From positions 124,001 through 188,000 of the forward strand of contig NZ_QRCT01000019.1 of the NCBI RefSeq assembly GCF_003363435.1: a DNA stretch of 64,000 bases, written 5' to 3'. Below, piece after piece: positions 53,908-62,518 of the stretch. The notes under the pieces are model-generated. The model did no database searches. It had not been told where the DNA came from and was given only the letters and a program-made list of their open reading frames with translations. How positions within the stretch are numbered: the stretch's first letter is position 1; each line of letters opens with the position of its first letter. The DNA comes from Anaerosacchariphilus polymeriproducens (lineage in GTDB: Bacteria; Bacillota; Clostridia; Lachnospirales; Lachnospiraceae). A program made the position numbers and the translations under genes.

Positions 53908-56900
53908 ATGGAAAAAAAAATAATGAAAGATGAATATAAATTTCAATTTGTTAACTCTCTTACTGCAAGAGAACGATTCGATATCTTAAAGACTCATAAA
54001 ATGGACATAAAAGTAATCGACAAAAAATATATTGAAAGTTGGCAAAGCAGGAAAAACCTTGCAGATAAAGATTCCTTCTTAATGAAACTGAAAATTGAAA
54101 AGTTTACGGAAAATGATTTTAATTTTGCAATAAAAGATTTGAATGAAGAAGAAAAAAAACTAATATTTGACCATTTAGAAAAAATGGAATGGTATGAAAG
54201 GTTTAAAGCAATTTTAGAATTTTTTTATGATTTTAAAGACGAAAACAAAGAAAACTTACAATATGATATCTCATATCCTGTAAGTCCTTTTATATATTGG
54301 GCAAGTTCCAACATAGAAGAATGCACACGGAAATTAAAAAATATCGAGTTAAGTGATTCTGCATTTGGAGAAATTATGCAGGCACTGTTCTTCACTCTTA
54401 TCAATATTGTGCAAAAATCAATAACAATGGAGTTGCATATTACTAAGAAAAAGAAAACTCTGAAAGGTGACACACCAGAAGAAAGATTCCAAACTTTTAT
54501 TAAGGAGAATTTTGACAGCATTGATTCATTGCTTCGTTTTTATGCAAAATATGCGGCATTAGCTCGAATTTTAACAGTCAAGACATCCTATTTTGTAGAA
54601 AATTTGACTAAAGCAATCACTCGCTTAGACCAAAATGCTGATCTTATAAAAGAAATACTCCATATAGATATATTTAACAAGTCAATTCAAAGTATGAAAT
54701 GTAACGAAGGTGATTCTCACCAAAAAGGAAATGCTGTCATACAATTTATATTTGAGAATAATACTATCATTATTTATAAACCTAGAAATTTAGAAATCAC
54801 AAAAAAATATCATGAGTTTATAAAATGGTTCAACGAAAAGAGCGGACTTCTTCCTCTTCCGGTCAATCAAGGTGTCTACAGACAAGATTATACGTTTGAA
54901 ACGTTTATTGATTACAAATCATGTAATTCCCAAGAAGAAGTAAAAGATTATTATATAAGGTTTGGTCAGATTATTGCGATTATGCACATACTTTGTGGAA
55001 ATGACTTCCATTTAGAAAATATCATTGCGAATGGCTCCTATCCAAATATAATCGATCTGGAAACTTTATTTCAACAGATTATTCCACTTGAATTTATGGA
55101 TCGTGCGGATGTCTCCGCTAGAAAGGATATCGTTGATTCTGTAATTAACACCGGTCTGCTTCCATTTATAGCATTTTCTAACAATTTAGAAGGAAAAGGA
55201 ATTGACATTAGCGGTTTAAACGGTGGAGATCAAAAGTTACCATTTAAAGTTTTGCTACCTTCAAATTTATACACTGATGAAATGAAATATGAATATCAAG
55301 ATTATGTTCGTATCGGCTCGAATAATTTACCAATGTTAAAAAACGAAAAAGTCAAATTCACAAAATATTCAAAGTATATCATTGAAGGTTTTCAAAAAAC
55401 AAGTAATTTTATAATTGAAAACAAAAATTTGTTTCTTGGTAAGGAAGGTATCTTCCAGATGTTTCAAGGAACTTTGGTGCGTCAGATAATGAAAAGCACC
55501 CAACGATATGTAGTCATGTTAGATTTTTCATATCATCCAAATTGTACTCAGAGTTTCCTTGAAAGAGAAAAACTATTCGAAAATTTATGGGGATATCCTT
55601 ATAAAAACAAAGAAATTATAAAGCATGAAATTGATGATATGTATTTTGACGATGTCCCAATTTTTTTCACTTATCCGGACTCAAGGGATTTGATCACCAG
55701 CAAAGGGGTAATCATAAAAGATTATTTTGAAGAATCCAGTTTAAGCAGAGCTATGACCCGAATTAAGAATCTAGATAAGGCAGAAGTTGATAAACAAGTT
55801 TCCTACATGATAATAAGCTTTGGAGAATATGGAAATGTCAGCAAACAGATTTTAGAAACGAAAAATAAGAAATTTGCAAAAAACATTCTTCAAGAAACAT
55901 CACATAATGAAATTAATCTATTAGATGAGTCCTGCAAAATAGCGGATGAAATATTAAAACAAGCAATTTATTCCAACGATAAGCAAACAATCACTTGGAG
56001 TGATGTCATACAAAACAAAAGCGGAGTATGGGAGCCCGCAGATGTTGATGAAAGTTTATACAGCGGATTAGCTGGAATATCTTTATACTTTCACCAATTG
56101 TACAAACTGACTAGCCGCTTAATCTATAAAGAAACCTCCGAAAAAGCCCTTTCACTCGCAATTGTAAAATCTCGATATGTAACTGAATTAAATTCTTATA
56201 AGGGACGTGGATCTTTATTATTGCCATTACTAATACTTTATAAAGATACAAAAAAAGAATTATATCAAACAGATATTGAAGAAATAATAGCTTACATTGA
56301 TGAAAACCTGGAGCAAATTGAGCATGCAGACTGGTCTACAGGAATTGCGGGATTGATTCAGAATATATTAAACGCCTATGATCTTTTTGAAAAAGAAAGC
56401 TATCTTAATTTAGCAGAAAAAATCGGTTCAAACTTGATAACTAAACTTTCTTTGATAAGCGATACAGCTCTTTTCAGTGAAATGGACTATGAAGTTGGTG
56501 AAATTTGTTTTTCCTTGTTTAAATTAAGTTTCTATACCAAAAATAAAAGTTTCAAAAAGAAAGCGATCGAATTATTAAATTATCAAAGAAATTCATTTGA
56601 AAAAGAAAAGAAATTCAAAGCCGACTTAGGAATGACTCGTTTCATGATGCTTGACTTCTATAAAGATGACAAAATGTTGTCAGAAATTGAATTGATTTCA
56701 ACTTCCTTATGTGAAGAAATGAAGGAAAATGATACATTAAACAACGGAAACTTTAAAGATATTGAATTCCTTTTATACTACTATGAATTAACAAACAAAA
56801 GGGAAACCCTTGAAATCATCCATAAAAAGTTAGAGAATATTTTTTCTTATCGTGAATTCACAAAAGAATTCCGCATACCAACCATTCCTAGCTTTATTCC

Positions 56901-57024
56901 TGTTGGTTTGCTTACAGGTTTAAGCGGAATCGGTTACGAATTGCTTAGATTATACGCTCCTGAAAAAGTGCAAAGTGTTCTAATATTAAGCATCAATAAT
57001 GAAGAAGTGTCTCAATATAACTAA
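53908..57024 (+). CDS. lanM: LanM-type lanthipeptide synthetase with intact dehydratase and degenerate cyclase
   Basis: This 1038-residue enzyme has the class II layout. The dehydratase (1 to about 640) keeps its catalytic set: YKPR (290-293), GNDFHLEN (D366, H368, N371), IIDLETL (D383) and RQIMKST (R525, T531), which phosphorylates and eliminates Ser/Thr. The C-terminal LanC-like barrel (about 715-1038) is recognisable from SLYSGLAGISLYF and LLTGLSGIGYELLRLY, but every zinc ligand is lost: the WCHG site reads KADLG near 904-908, the LCHG site reads LNNG (944-947), and the catalytic HG near 862 reads VG. No frameshift is present. Family knowledge says the cyclase cannot work without zinc, so the product should be dehydrated but not cyclised. 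Confidence 0.9.
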   Translation: MEKKIMKDEYKFQFVNSLTARERFDILKTHKMDIKVIDKKYIESWQSRKNLADKDSFLMKLKIEKFTENDFNFAIKDLNEEEKKLIFDHLEKMEWYERFKAILEFFYDFKDENKENLQYDISYPVSPFIYWASSNIEECTRKLKNIELSDSAFGEIMQALFFTLINIVQKSITMELHITKKKKTLKGDTPEERFQTFIKENFDSIDSLLRFYAKYAALARILTVKTSYFVENLTKAITRLDQNADLIKEILHIDIFNKSIQSMKCNEGDSHQKGNAVIQFIFENNTIIIYKPRNLEITKKYHEFIKWFNEKSGLLPLPVNQGVYRQDYTFETFIDYKSCNSQEEVKDYYIRFGQIIAIMHILCGNDFHLENIIANGSYPNIIDLETLFQQIIPLEFMDRADVSARKDIVDSVINTGLLPFIAFSNNLEGKGIDISGLNGGDQKLPFKVLLPSNLYTDEMKYEYQDYVRIGSNNLPMLKNEKVKFTKYSKYIIEGFQKTSNFIIENKNLFLGKEGIFQMFQGTLVRQIMKSTQRYVVMLDFSYHPNCTQSFLEREKLFENLWGYPYKNKEIIKHEIDDMYFDDVPIFFTYPDSRDLITSKGVIIKDYFEESSLSRAMTRIKNLDKAEVDKQVSYMIISFGEYGNVSKQILETKNKKFAKNILQETSHNEINLLDESCKIADEILKQAIYSNDKQTITWSDVIQNKSGVWEPADVDESLYSGLAGISLYFHQLYKLTSRLIYKETSEKALSLAIVKSRYVTELNSYKGRGSLLLPLLILYKDTKKELYQTDIEEIIAYIDENLEQIEHADWSTGIAGLIQNILNAYDLFEKESYLNLAEKIGSNLITKLSLISDTALFSEMDYEVGEICFSLFKLSFYTKNKSFKKKAIELLNYQRNSFEKEKKFKADLGMTRFMMLDFYKDDKMLSEIELISTSLCEEMKENDTLNNGNFKDIEFLLYYYELTNKRETLEIIHKKLENIFSYREFTKEFRIPTIPSFIPVGLLTGLSGIGYELLRLYAPEKVQSVLILSINNEEVSQYN

Positions 57025-57065
57025 TTTGGGGTTATGGAGAGCTAAGCTCCTTTTGCTTTTTAAAG

Positions 57066-57111
57066 AAAAATCAAGGTTAATTTCTATTATTGAAGTTTCA
57101 CCTTGATTTTT
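57066..57111. terminator. Bidirectional terminator between lanM and rloB-like gene
   Basis: AAAAATCAAGGT and ACCTTGATTTTT form a 12-bp stem with T runs on both sides, between convergent genes. A smaller GGAG/CTCC hairpin at about 57036-57050 precedes it. Confidence 0.85.
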
Positions 57112-57770
57112 TATGAGAGTTTTGGGTTTTTTATCTTTCTTTTCATCTGTCCCACCAACTCATGCACCGTTGTACACGGCCACATCTCTGATGGTTTCAT
57201 TTTTCCAGCTCTCATACACTGCTCTAATTTCTGCTGGGCAATTCTGACAGCTTTCTCTTCATCACCATTTTTGCAGATTCTACAATATATACCAATATCA
57301 GCCTTGGAATACTTTTGCCCCGTTTTAATTTCATACACTTTCCCAAATTCAGAGCAACATGTCCATGATTCATGCATTGCAGGCATAGAACCAAAATAGG
57401 CATACATCCAGATTTCAAAACATGGATTCGACCAGCCTACTCCGATTCCCTTTTCTTTTGCTTCACCTATTATATCATCGAAATCTTTCACTTGATCTCT
57501 GTCAAATACAATCCAAGGCATACGGTATTGCGCCTCATATGATGTCAATGCCATGCATTTGTCTATCATGTCACGTGTTTTGGTTTCTACTACACGAATT
57601 ACTAATTTATTTTTTATCTCCATTGGCAGACTATCACGTATGCCATTAAAATAGCAACGTTCTGTAGCCTCTGTATCGGTAACAATTAGATAGTAGCCTA
57701 ATTCAGGCACTTTGACTTTTTTGCGTTGTTCTCTTGTTTTTCGATTACCTGTTCTTTCGTATCTTGCCAC
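57111..57770 (-). CDS. rloB: RloB-family protein (TOPRIM-like), candidate defence nuclease subunit
   Basis: This 219-residue protein has the RloB layout: YYLIVTDTEATERCYF (acidic first motif), PWIVFDRDQVKDFDD (DxD motif like a TOPRIM domain) and WSNPCFEIWMYAYF. It starts at GTG (57770) with AGGAGG upstream, three bases after the ATPase gene stop. RloB partners an ABC/AAA-like ATPase (RloA) in loci tied to phage exclusion (AbiL-type). The usual first-motif EG is changed to DT here. Confidence 0.82.
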   Translation of the reverse strand: MARYERTGNRKTREQRKKVKVPELGYYLIVTDTEATERCYFNGIRDSLPMEIKNKLVIRVVETKTRDMIDKCMALTSYEAQYRMPWIVFDRDQVKDFDDIIGEAKEKGIGVGWSNPCFEIWMYAYFGSMPAMHESWTCCSEFGKVYEIKTGQKYSKADIGIYCRICKNGDEEKAVRIAQQKLEQCMRAGKMKPSEMWPCTTVHELVGQMKRKIKNPKLS

Positions 57771-57772
57771 TA

Positions 57773-59029
57773 TTAAACCTCCTTAAAAATGTCAATACTC
57801 TTTAAGGTTGGAATTGCGCCGTACTTACCTACCAGGTAGTTCTTTTCGTAACTCTCATCCTTCCGGATTCTAGTTCCATCTTCATCTACAAAATCAGCCA
57901 GTGAATATAGTGTTGAAACCCCTTGATAACTTTTTTCTGTAAACCAAATTTCATCTCTTCTAAGCAACTGATTAGATAACTGCCAGGTATCGTGAGTTGT
58001 GAATACTAATTGAGCATGATTTACATTTATTTGTGGATTTATAAATGTAAGGATAAAATTTCTTACCAGTAATGGATGTAATCGTGCGTTCAATTCATCT
58101 ATAAAAAATACGCTTCCTTTACTGATTACTTCTTGTAACTCTGGATATAAAGCAAACATTTTTAAGGTACCTGCAGATTCCATAGCAAAAGGTATCTCTG
58201 CCATATCATCTGATTCTATCTTTTTATGAAGTGTATTAATTTTATATTTATCTTCTTTTGAGTCTCCCTCTGCCGGTATCTTTTCAACGCGGAAGTCTTT
58301 AATATTTTCATCAAAAGATGCAAAATATTCAACCACTTTCTTTTGCACATTTTTGTCTTCTACAAATTCTTTTGGCAGCCTCCGCGACATAAAAAAATTA
58401 GTAAACACATCTCCAAAATCTGCAAACTGATTTGTAAAGAACCAATCACGGATTGCTTTGCATTTTGCAACCTTTAATTTAGCTCCCAAGGATACAATCA
58501 GAACCTGCTTTTCTAATGCAACCTCAATATTCTCTCTGCTATTCTTAGATATACCCGACAGATCCAAATTATCCTCTGAACGATAAAATACAGGGCTATA
58601 TTTTCTTGCTGTTTTTGCTTTTACATTTAACCATTCTTCTGTAATTCCTTCTTTACCAACGCAGAATCCATAATTATACGATTTTTCCGCTTCATCACCA
58701 GGAATTATAAAATAGACTTCAAAACTAGATTCTGCATGTTCTGATCTGTTATCAAACAAAAATGGAGTTGGTCTATATTCTGTAAATTTTTCTTCTTCGT
58801 CACCGTACTTAAATGATTCTACTACATATTCTGTCATGTATTCAAATGCATTGTAGACATTTGACTTACCACTGGCATTCGCTCCATAAATTGCTGCAAC
58901 CGGTAATATTTTCTCACTTCCGATGCAAACAACACGATCTGAAAATTCTGTCATTTTGGCTGCGGATAAATCTAATGTAGCTTCATCTCTGAAGGATTTA
59001 TAATTTTTAAAATTGAACTGTATTAACAT
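57773..59029 (-). CDS. rloA: RloA-like AAA/ABC-type ATPase of a candidate defence pair
   Basis: This 418-residue SMC/OLD-like ATPase (AAA_15/AAA_21 type) has an N-terminal FKNYKSFRDEATLDLSA, Walker A (IYGANASGKSN), an inserted helical region, then Walker B (VFFIDELNARLHP) and the switch block LVFTTHDTWQLSN. Together with RloB it would form a two-component complex that senses infection and then acts, as proposed for AbiL and related OLD-TOPRIM systems. No methylase or restriction gene accompanies the pair. Confidence 0.85.
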   Translation of the reverse strand: MLIQFNFKNYKSFRDEATLDLSAAKMTEFSDRVVCIGSEKILPVAAIYGANASGKSNVYNAFEYMTEYVVESFKYGDEEEKFTEYRPTPFLFDNRSEHAESSFEVYFIIPGDEAEKSYNYGFCVGKEGITEEWLNVKAKTARKYSPVFYRSEDNLDLSGISKNSRENIEVALEKQVLIVSLGAKLKVAKCKAIRDWFFTNQFADFGDVFTNFFMSRRLPKEFVEDKNVQKKVVEYFASFDENIKDFRVEKIPAEGDSKEDKYKINTLHKKIESDDMAEIPFAMESAGTLKMFALYPELQEVISKGSVFFIDELNARLHPLLVRNFILTFINPQINVNHAQLVFTTHDTWQLSNQLLRRDEIWFTEKSYQGVSTLYSLADFVDEDGTRIRKDESYEKNYLVGKYGAIPTLKSIDIFKEV

Positions 59030-59138
59030 AGTATCTACCTCACCTTCTATTCTATATTCTATTATAACCTCTTTCAGATTAAATTCAACATATAAATGTG
59101 ATTTTTTCTCACTTTGCAGTATTTTATATGGTTTTAAA

Positions 59139-59169
59139 GAGGGAGTGTCGAAAAAATCAACTCTCCCTC
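59139..59169 (-). terminator. Terminator of the SDR gene
   Basis: GAGGGAG (minus strand, 59169-59163) pairs with CTCCCTC (59145-59139) around a T-rich loop, and TTTAAAA follows. It ends 10 bases after the SDR stop. Confidence 0.65.
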
Positions 59170-59178
59170 ATGATTAAT

Positions 59179-60117
59179 TTAAATTTTAATAACTTCTTCA
59201 ACTTTACACATTATTTCATCTGATATTCTCCATTTTTCATCAATAATCCAATTATAAGACAGTTCTAATCCTTTTTTTAGGTCAATTTCAGGAGTAGATA
59301 CATTATATTCTTTCAACTTATCTATACTTAATAAATATGTATAATCTCTAAACGGGAAAAACTCTCTCGGTTTCAATTTTCCAACATAGTTGACTTTTTT
59401 TATTTTCGCCTCAGTTCCAACCACAGAAGCTGCTGTTTTCACAAGACTTTCCCATGATATTTCTTCTGGATGTGTCACATTAAATACTTGTCCATTCGCT
59501 TTATCTAAATACATTAACTCCTCAAATATCTTTAATAAATCATCTATATAAATATGTTGTATTTTCGAATCACTATCTGGTATTGGAATAATTTTCTGCT
59601 GCATTATTCGTTCAAAAAAGAAGGCCTCTCTATAAAGTACATTTCCTTTTCCATAAATATATGTTGGTCTAACTATAGAAATTGGTAATCCATATTTCTC
59701 AAACTCTTTCATTAAAAACTCTTCAATTTTTAATTTGTTTAATCCATACTCTCCCCAATTTTGGTTATATCCACACTCTGAAAATTCTTTAGCCATTTCT
59801 ATCGTTGGAGAATATACCGATCCAGAGCTGCAAAAAATATATCTTTTCAAACTTATTTTATTTAAACATGAAAATAAGTTCTTTACATCTAAAAGTTCAT
59901 ATGCTGAAATATCAAATACAATATCAAAATCTATTTCTTTAATCTTCTGTAAATCAGCTAATATTTTTCGGTCGCCTATAAAATGCTCTACGATTCCAGT
60001 ATAATCTACAGGTATCTTATTACGTGTAAAAATTGATACCTTGTGCCCTTTATCTATAAGAAAAATTGCTAATGATTTACTCACAAACCTTGTTCCACCC
60101 ATAATTAATATATTCAT
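59179..60117 (-). CDS. NAD-dependent epimerase/dehydratase (extended SDR)
   Basis: This 312-residue cytoplasmic enzyme has a nucleotide-binding start ILIMGGTRFVSKSLA (atypical GGTxxxx rather than GxxGxxG), DIVFDISAYE, CSSGSVYS and the catalytic YGLNK (Y-x3-K). It probably acts on a nucleotide sugar or related substrate; the exact reaction is not visible. AAAGGAG before ATG 60117 decides the start over a six-residue longer frame. It stands alone, with a terminator after it. Confidence 0.8.
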   Translation of the reverse strand: MNILIMGGTRFVSKSLAIFLIDKGHKVSIFTRNKIPVDYTGIVEHFIGDRKILADLQKIKEIDFDIVFDISAYELLDVKNLFSCLNKISLKRYIFCSSGSVYSPTIEMAKEFSECGYNQNWGEYGLNKLKIEEFLMKEFEKYGLPISIVRPTYIYGKGNVLYREAFFFERIMQQKIIPIPDSDSKIQHIYIDDLLKIFEELMYLDKANGQVFNVTHPEEISWESLVKTAASVVGTEAKIKKVNYVGKLKPREFFPFRDYTYLLSIDKLKEYNVSTPEIDLKKGLELSYNWIIDEKWRISDEIMCKVEEVIKI

Positions 60118-60265
60118 TATATTTTCTCCTTTCATTTATCGCATTATATGTTTTGTAAAATTAAAGTATTGCGCATCTGGACTAGTTTTAAAATCATCTA
60201 TTTCCAAGATTGTAACCAAACAGTTATGCGGTTTAATATTTCTTAATTGACGTTAAATAAGTTAA

Positions 60266-60318
60266 AAAGAGAAAGTTGATTCTAATCTGTTTTCAGATGA
60301 AGAACCAAATTTCTCTTT
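60266..60318 (-). terminator. Large composite hairpin, probable terminator of the surface lipoprotein gene
   Basis: On the minus strand AAAGAGAAA, then TTGGTTCT, then ATCTG pair with CAGAT, AGAATCAA and TTTCTCTTT around an AAAA loop, giving about 22 pairs in 53 bases; a T-rich tail follows. It lies about 245 bases past the lipoprotein stop. The rest of 60118-60561 is AT-rich and I see no gene in it. Confidence 0.6.
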
Positions 60319-60561
60319 ATTTCTAAGTTTGAATTATTCTATGTACCAATTATTTGACTTTTCTTTCTTCCTGTGCATTGAGTCTTGTTTTTAAAGCATT
60401 GAGCATGCAATTTAGCTAATAAAACCACGATAAAGTCCTCTGCTTTCTCTAAAAAATCTATAATAATTATAACATATTTCAGAAAAAAATCTAGTAATAC
60501 AAACACTTCCCCATACTTCCTGACGCTTTACTTTTTATAATAATATCAAAGAAGCAATTAT

Positions 60562-62376
60562 TTAGTTCAGCTCAGCTGGTCTGCTTACTACGTAATCAGA
60601 ATAGCTGTCAGCATTTGATGCACCGGAGAAGTCAGCACTTGTACCATAAGAACTTACCGTAATCGTATATTCACTATTTCCTTTAACATATACAGTACCA
60701 TCGCTTCCCAAAATTGTCACGGTATTTCCATCTTTATCAACAATAGTTCCTTCATTGTAAAGATTTGTTACGGTGCTGTTAGCGGTAACTGTCCAGGTCG
60801 AGTCGGAATTAATATATACGTTACAATAACCATCTCCGCCATTTCCTGCCCAAGTTTCATCATCTACGAATGCACCTGTCAGTTTACTGCCATTTTTCAT
60901 ATAAAAATCCAAATCACTGATGCTATCCCAAATAACGTTGCCTTCCATATCCTGATCATCTGCAGTAAATATACAATCTGAACCATTTGCACCGGCTTCA
61001 CCCCATCCACGGTCATTAGTATTTCCTGTACATTGCAGGAAGAATTCACTGTCATCTGCATAGTCAATATCCACATCTGACATAAGGATATTGCATTCCG
61101 TATTTGTTGTATAAAGAAATCCACCATTTTCTGAAGTAATATTTCCTCCTACGAGCTGCATCGTACTATTACCCACTTCGGAATCGCCTGACATACTTTG
61201 ATATACAATCATTGTCCATGTCGTATCATTCTGTTCTAAATCCTGCATTTTTCCGGTTATACTACAGTCATAAAGATGAATGGAATTTAAACCTTCCATG
61301 CAAATTGCTTCTGAACCATTTGCAGTCAACGTTGCATTATTTACAGCGATATCTGCTGTACAGTAAACTGCTGGTGAACCAACACCGTTACTGGTATAGG
61401 TACCACCATCTACCACCATCTTACCACCGCCACGGTCACTCCGAATTGCTGCTGATGACTCACCTTCCGTTACCGCATTCAAATTCCAGGCATATAACGT
61501 ACCGCCACCTGCCGCATGAATAGCACCGGATGTATTCTGCTTCGTATGAATATCTGCATCTGCCACATAAGTTACACCTTCTCCATAGGAGAAAATACCT
61601 GTACCACCTGCTGCATCTGTGTTAAAAGTACCACCTTTCACATAAGTGCTTCCTTTGGTAGCTAAAAGGCCTGCACCTACACCATAAAAACTAGAATTAT
61701 CTCCACCTGTACTGTCACTGGAGCTTCGATCCAGCGTAATGTCATTTAAAACGACCTTCGCTCCATTCGATACTAAAATTGCATTTTCATCAGTTCCTGT
61801 AGACGAAAAGCTTTCTCCATCTACAGTCGTATCTTCTGTATACTCCTTTACTGCATCATAGCTTACCTCATCATTTGACTGTTCGTTTCCCATTCCACCA
61901 ATTCCAACACCCTTAGAAATGATAATTTCTGTAATTTTTCCATCTTCATCAAACGTAATAGAAATCATACTTCCTTCGGTAATATCTGATAGTGAAGCAG
62001 ATTTTCCATCTTTGGAAAGAACTGACTCATCTCCAATGGTCAGAACACCGGTTTTGTTTTGCGAAGAAGTAGTAGAATCTGGTGTCTCTATACTTGATGG
62101 TGAACCTTTTGAATCTGGTGGAGTACCTCCCATCATTCCACCTTTATTACCAATAGCAAGTGTAACTTCATTTCCATCCATGCTATTAACAATTCCTGTA
62201 ATCGTTGTAGATACCAATTCTTCATCGGTATTATCTGTAAAAACAAACGTATTCTCTACTTGAAGACCTTCCTCATTTACTTGGTTAGCCGAAGTACTGG
62301 CACAACCACCGGCTCCTATTGTAAAAAGTATTATTATCATAAGACCATATAAGTTTTTACATTTCTGATGTTGCAT
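60562..62376 (-). CDS. Large surface lipoprotein with beta-helix-type repeats
   Basis: This 604-residue lipoprotein (lipobox GAGGC) is exported and membrane-anchored. Residues 30-170 hold a Gly/Ser/Thr-rich region with MMGGTPP and ISKGVGIGGMG. From about 190 on there are repeated short units of the form GGTF/GGTY and N-x-T/V, such as YVKGGTFN, VVDGGTYTSN and LVGGNITSEN, typical of a parallel beta-helix adhesin or carbohydrate-binding surface protein. The start ATG 62376 has AGGAAGGTGG upstream; the longer frame to 62400 has none. Function unknown. Confidence 0.75.
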   Translation of the reverse strand: MQHQKCKNLYGLMIIILFTIGAGGCASTSANQVNEEGLQVENTFVFTDNTDEELVSTTITGIVNSMDGNEVTLAIGNKGGMMGGTPPDSKGSPSSIETPDSTTSSQNKTGVLTIGDESVLSKDGKSASLSDITEGSMISITFDEDGKITEIIISKGVGIGGMGNEQSNDEVSYDAVKEYTEDTTVDGESFSSTGTDENAILVSNGAKVVLNDITLDRSSSDSTGGDNSSFYGVGAGLLATKGSTYVKGGTFNTDAAGGTGIFSYGEGVTYVADADIHTKQNTSGAIHAAGGGTLYAWNLNAVTEGESSAAIRSDRGGGKMVVDGGTYTSNGVGSPAVYCTADIAVNNATLTANGSEAICMEGLNSIHLYDCSITGKMQDLEQNDTTWTMIVYQSMSGDSEVGNSTMQLVGGNITSENGGFLYTTNTECNILMSDVDIDYADDSEFFLQCTGNTNDRGWGEAGANGSDCIFTADDQDMEGNVIWDSISDLDFYMKNGSKLTGAFVDDETWAGNGGDGYCNVYINSDSTWTVTANSTVTNLYNEGTIVDKDGNTVTILGSDGTVYVKGNSEYTITVSSYGTSADFSGASNADSYSDYVVSRPAELN

Positions 62377-62430
62377 ATTAACCACCTTCCTATTCCTCAA
62401 TTCTAATGTCCATTATTGGTTACACTTCTA

Positions 62431-62484
62431 ATTATACGAGTCAGTCTGTTGTAATAATGTTCATTATCTGAAGATTATGTGAAG
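62431..62484 (-). promoter_or_regulatory. Activated promoter with 11-bp direct repeats upstream of the surface lipoprotein
   Basis: On the minus strand CTTCACATAAT and CTTCAGATAAT are exactly adjacent (62484-62463, differing in one base). A TATAAT lies at 62436-62431, and the -35 position (about 62459) directly abuts the repeats and is weak. Adjacent 11-bp direct repeats just upstream of -35 are the classic OmpR/PhoB-family response-regulator layout. The regulator is not in the window. Confidence 0.6.
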
Positions 62485-62518
62485 ATGTAATTCAATCCAC
62501 TTACTGGGTTTTATCATA

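Noticed and set aside
54225-54521. Open frame on the minus strand within lanM
   Set aside because: It is antisense to a well-supported domain and lacks a start signal.
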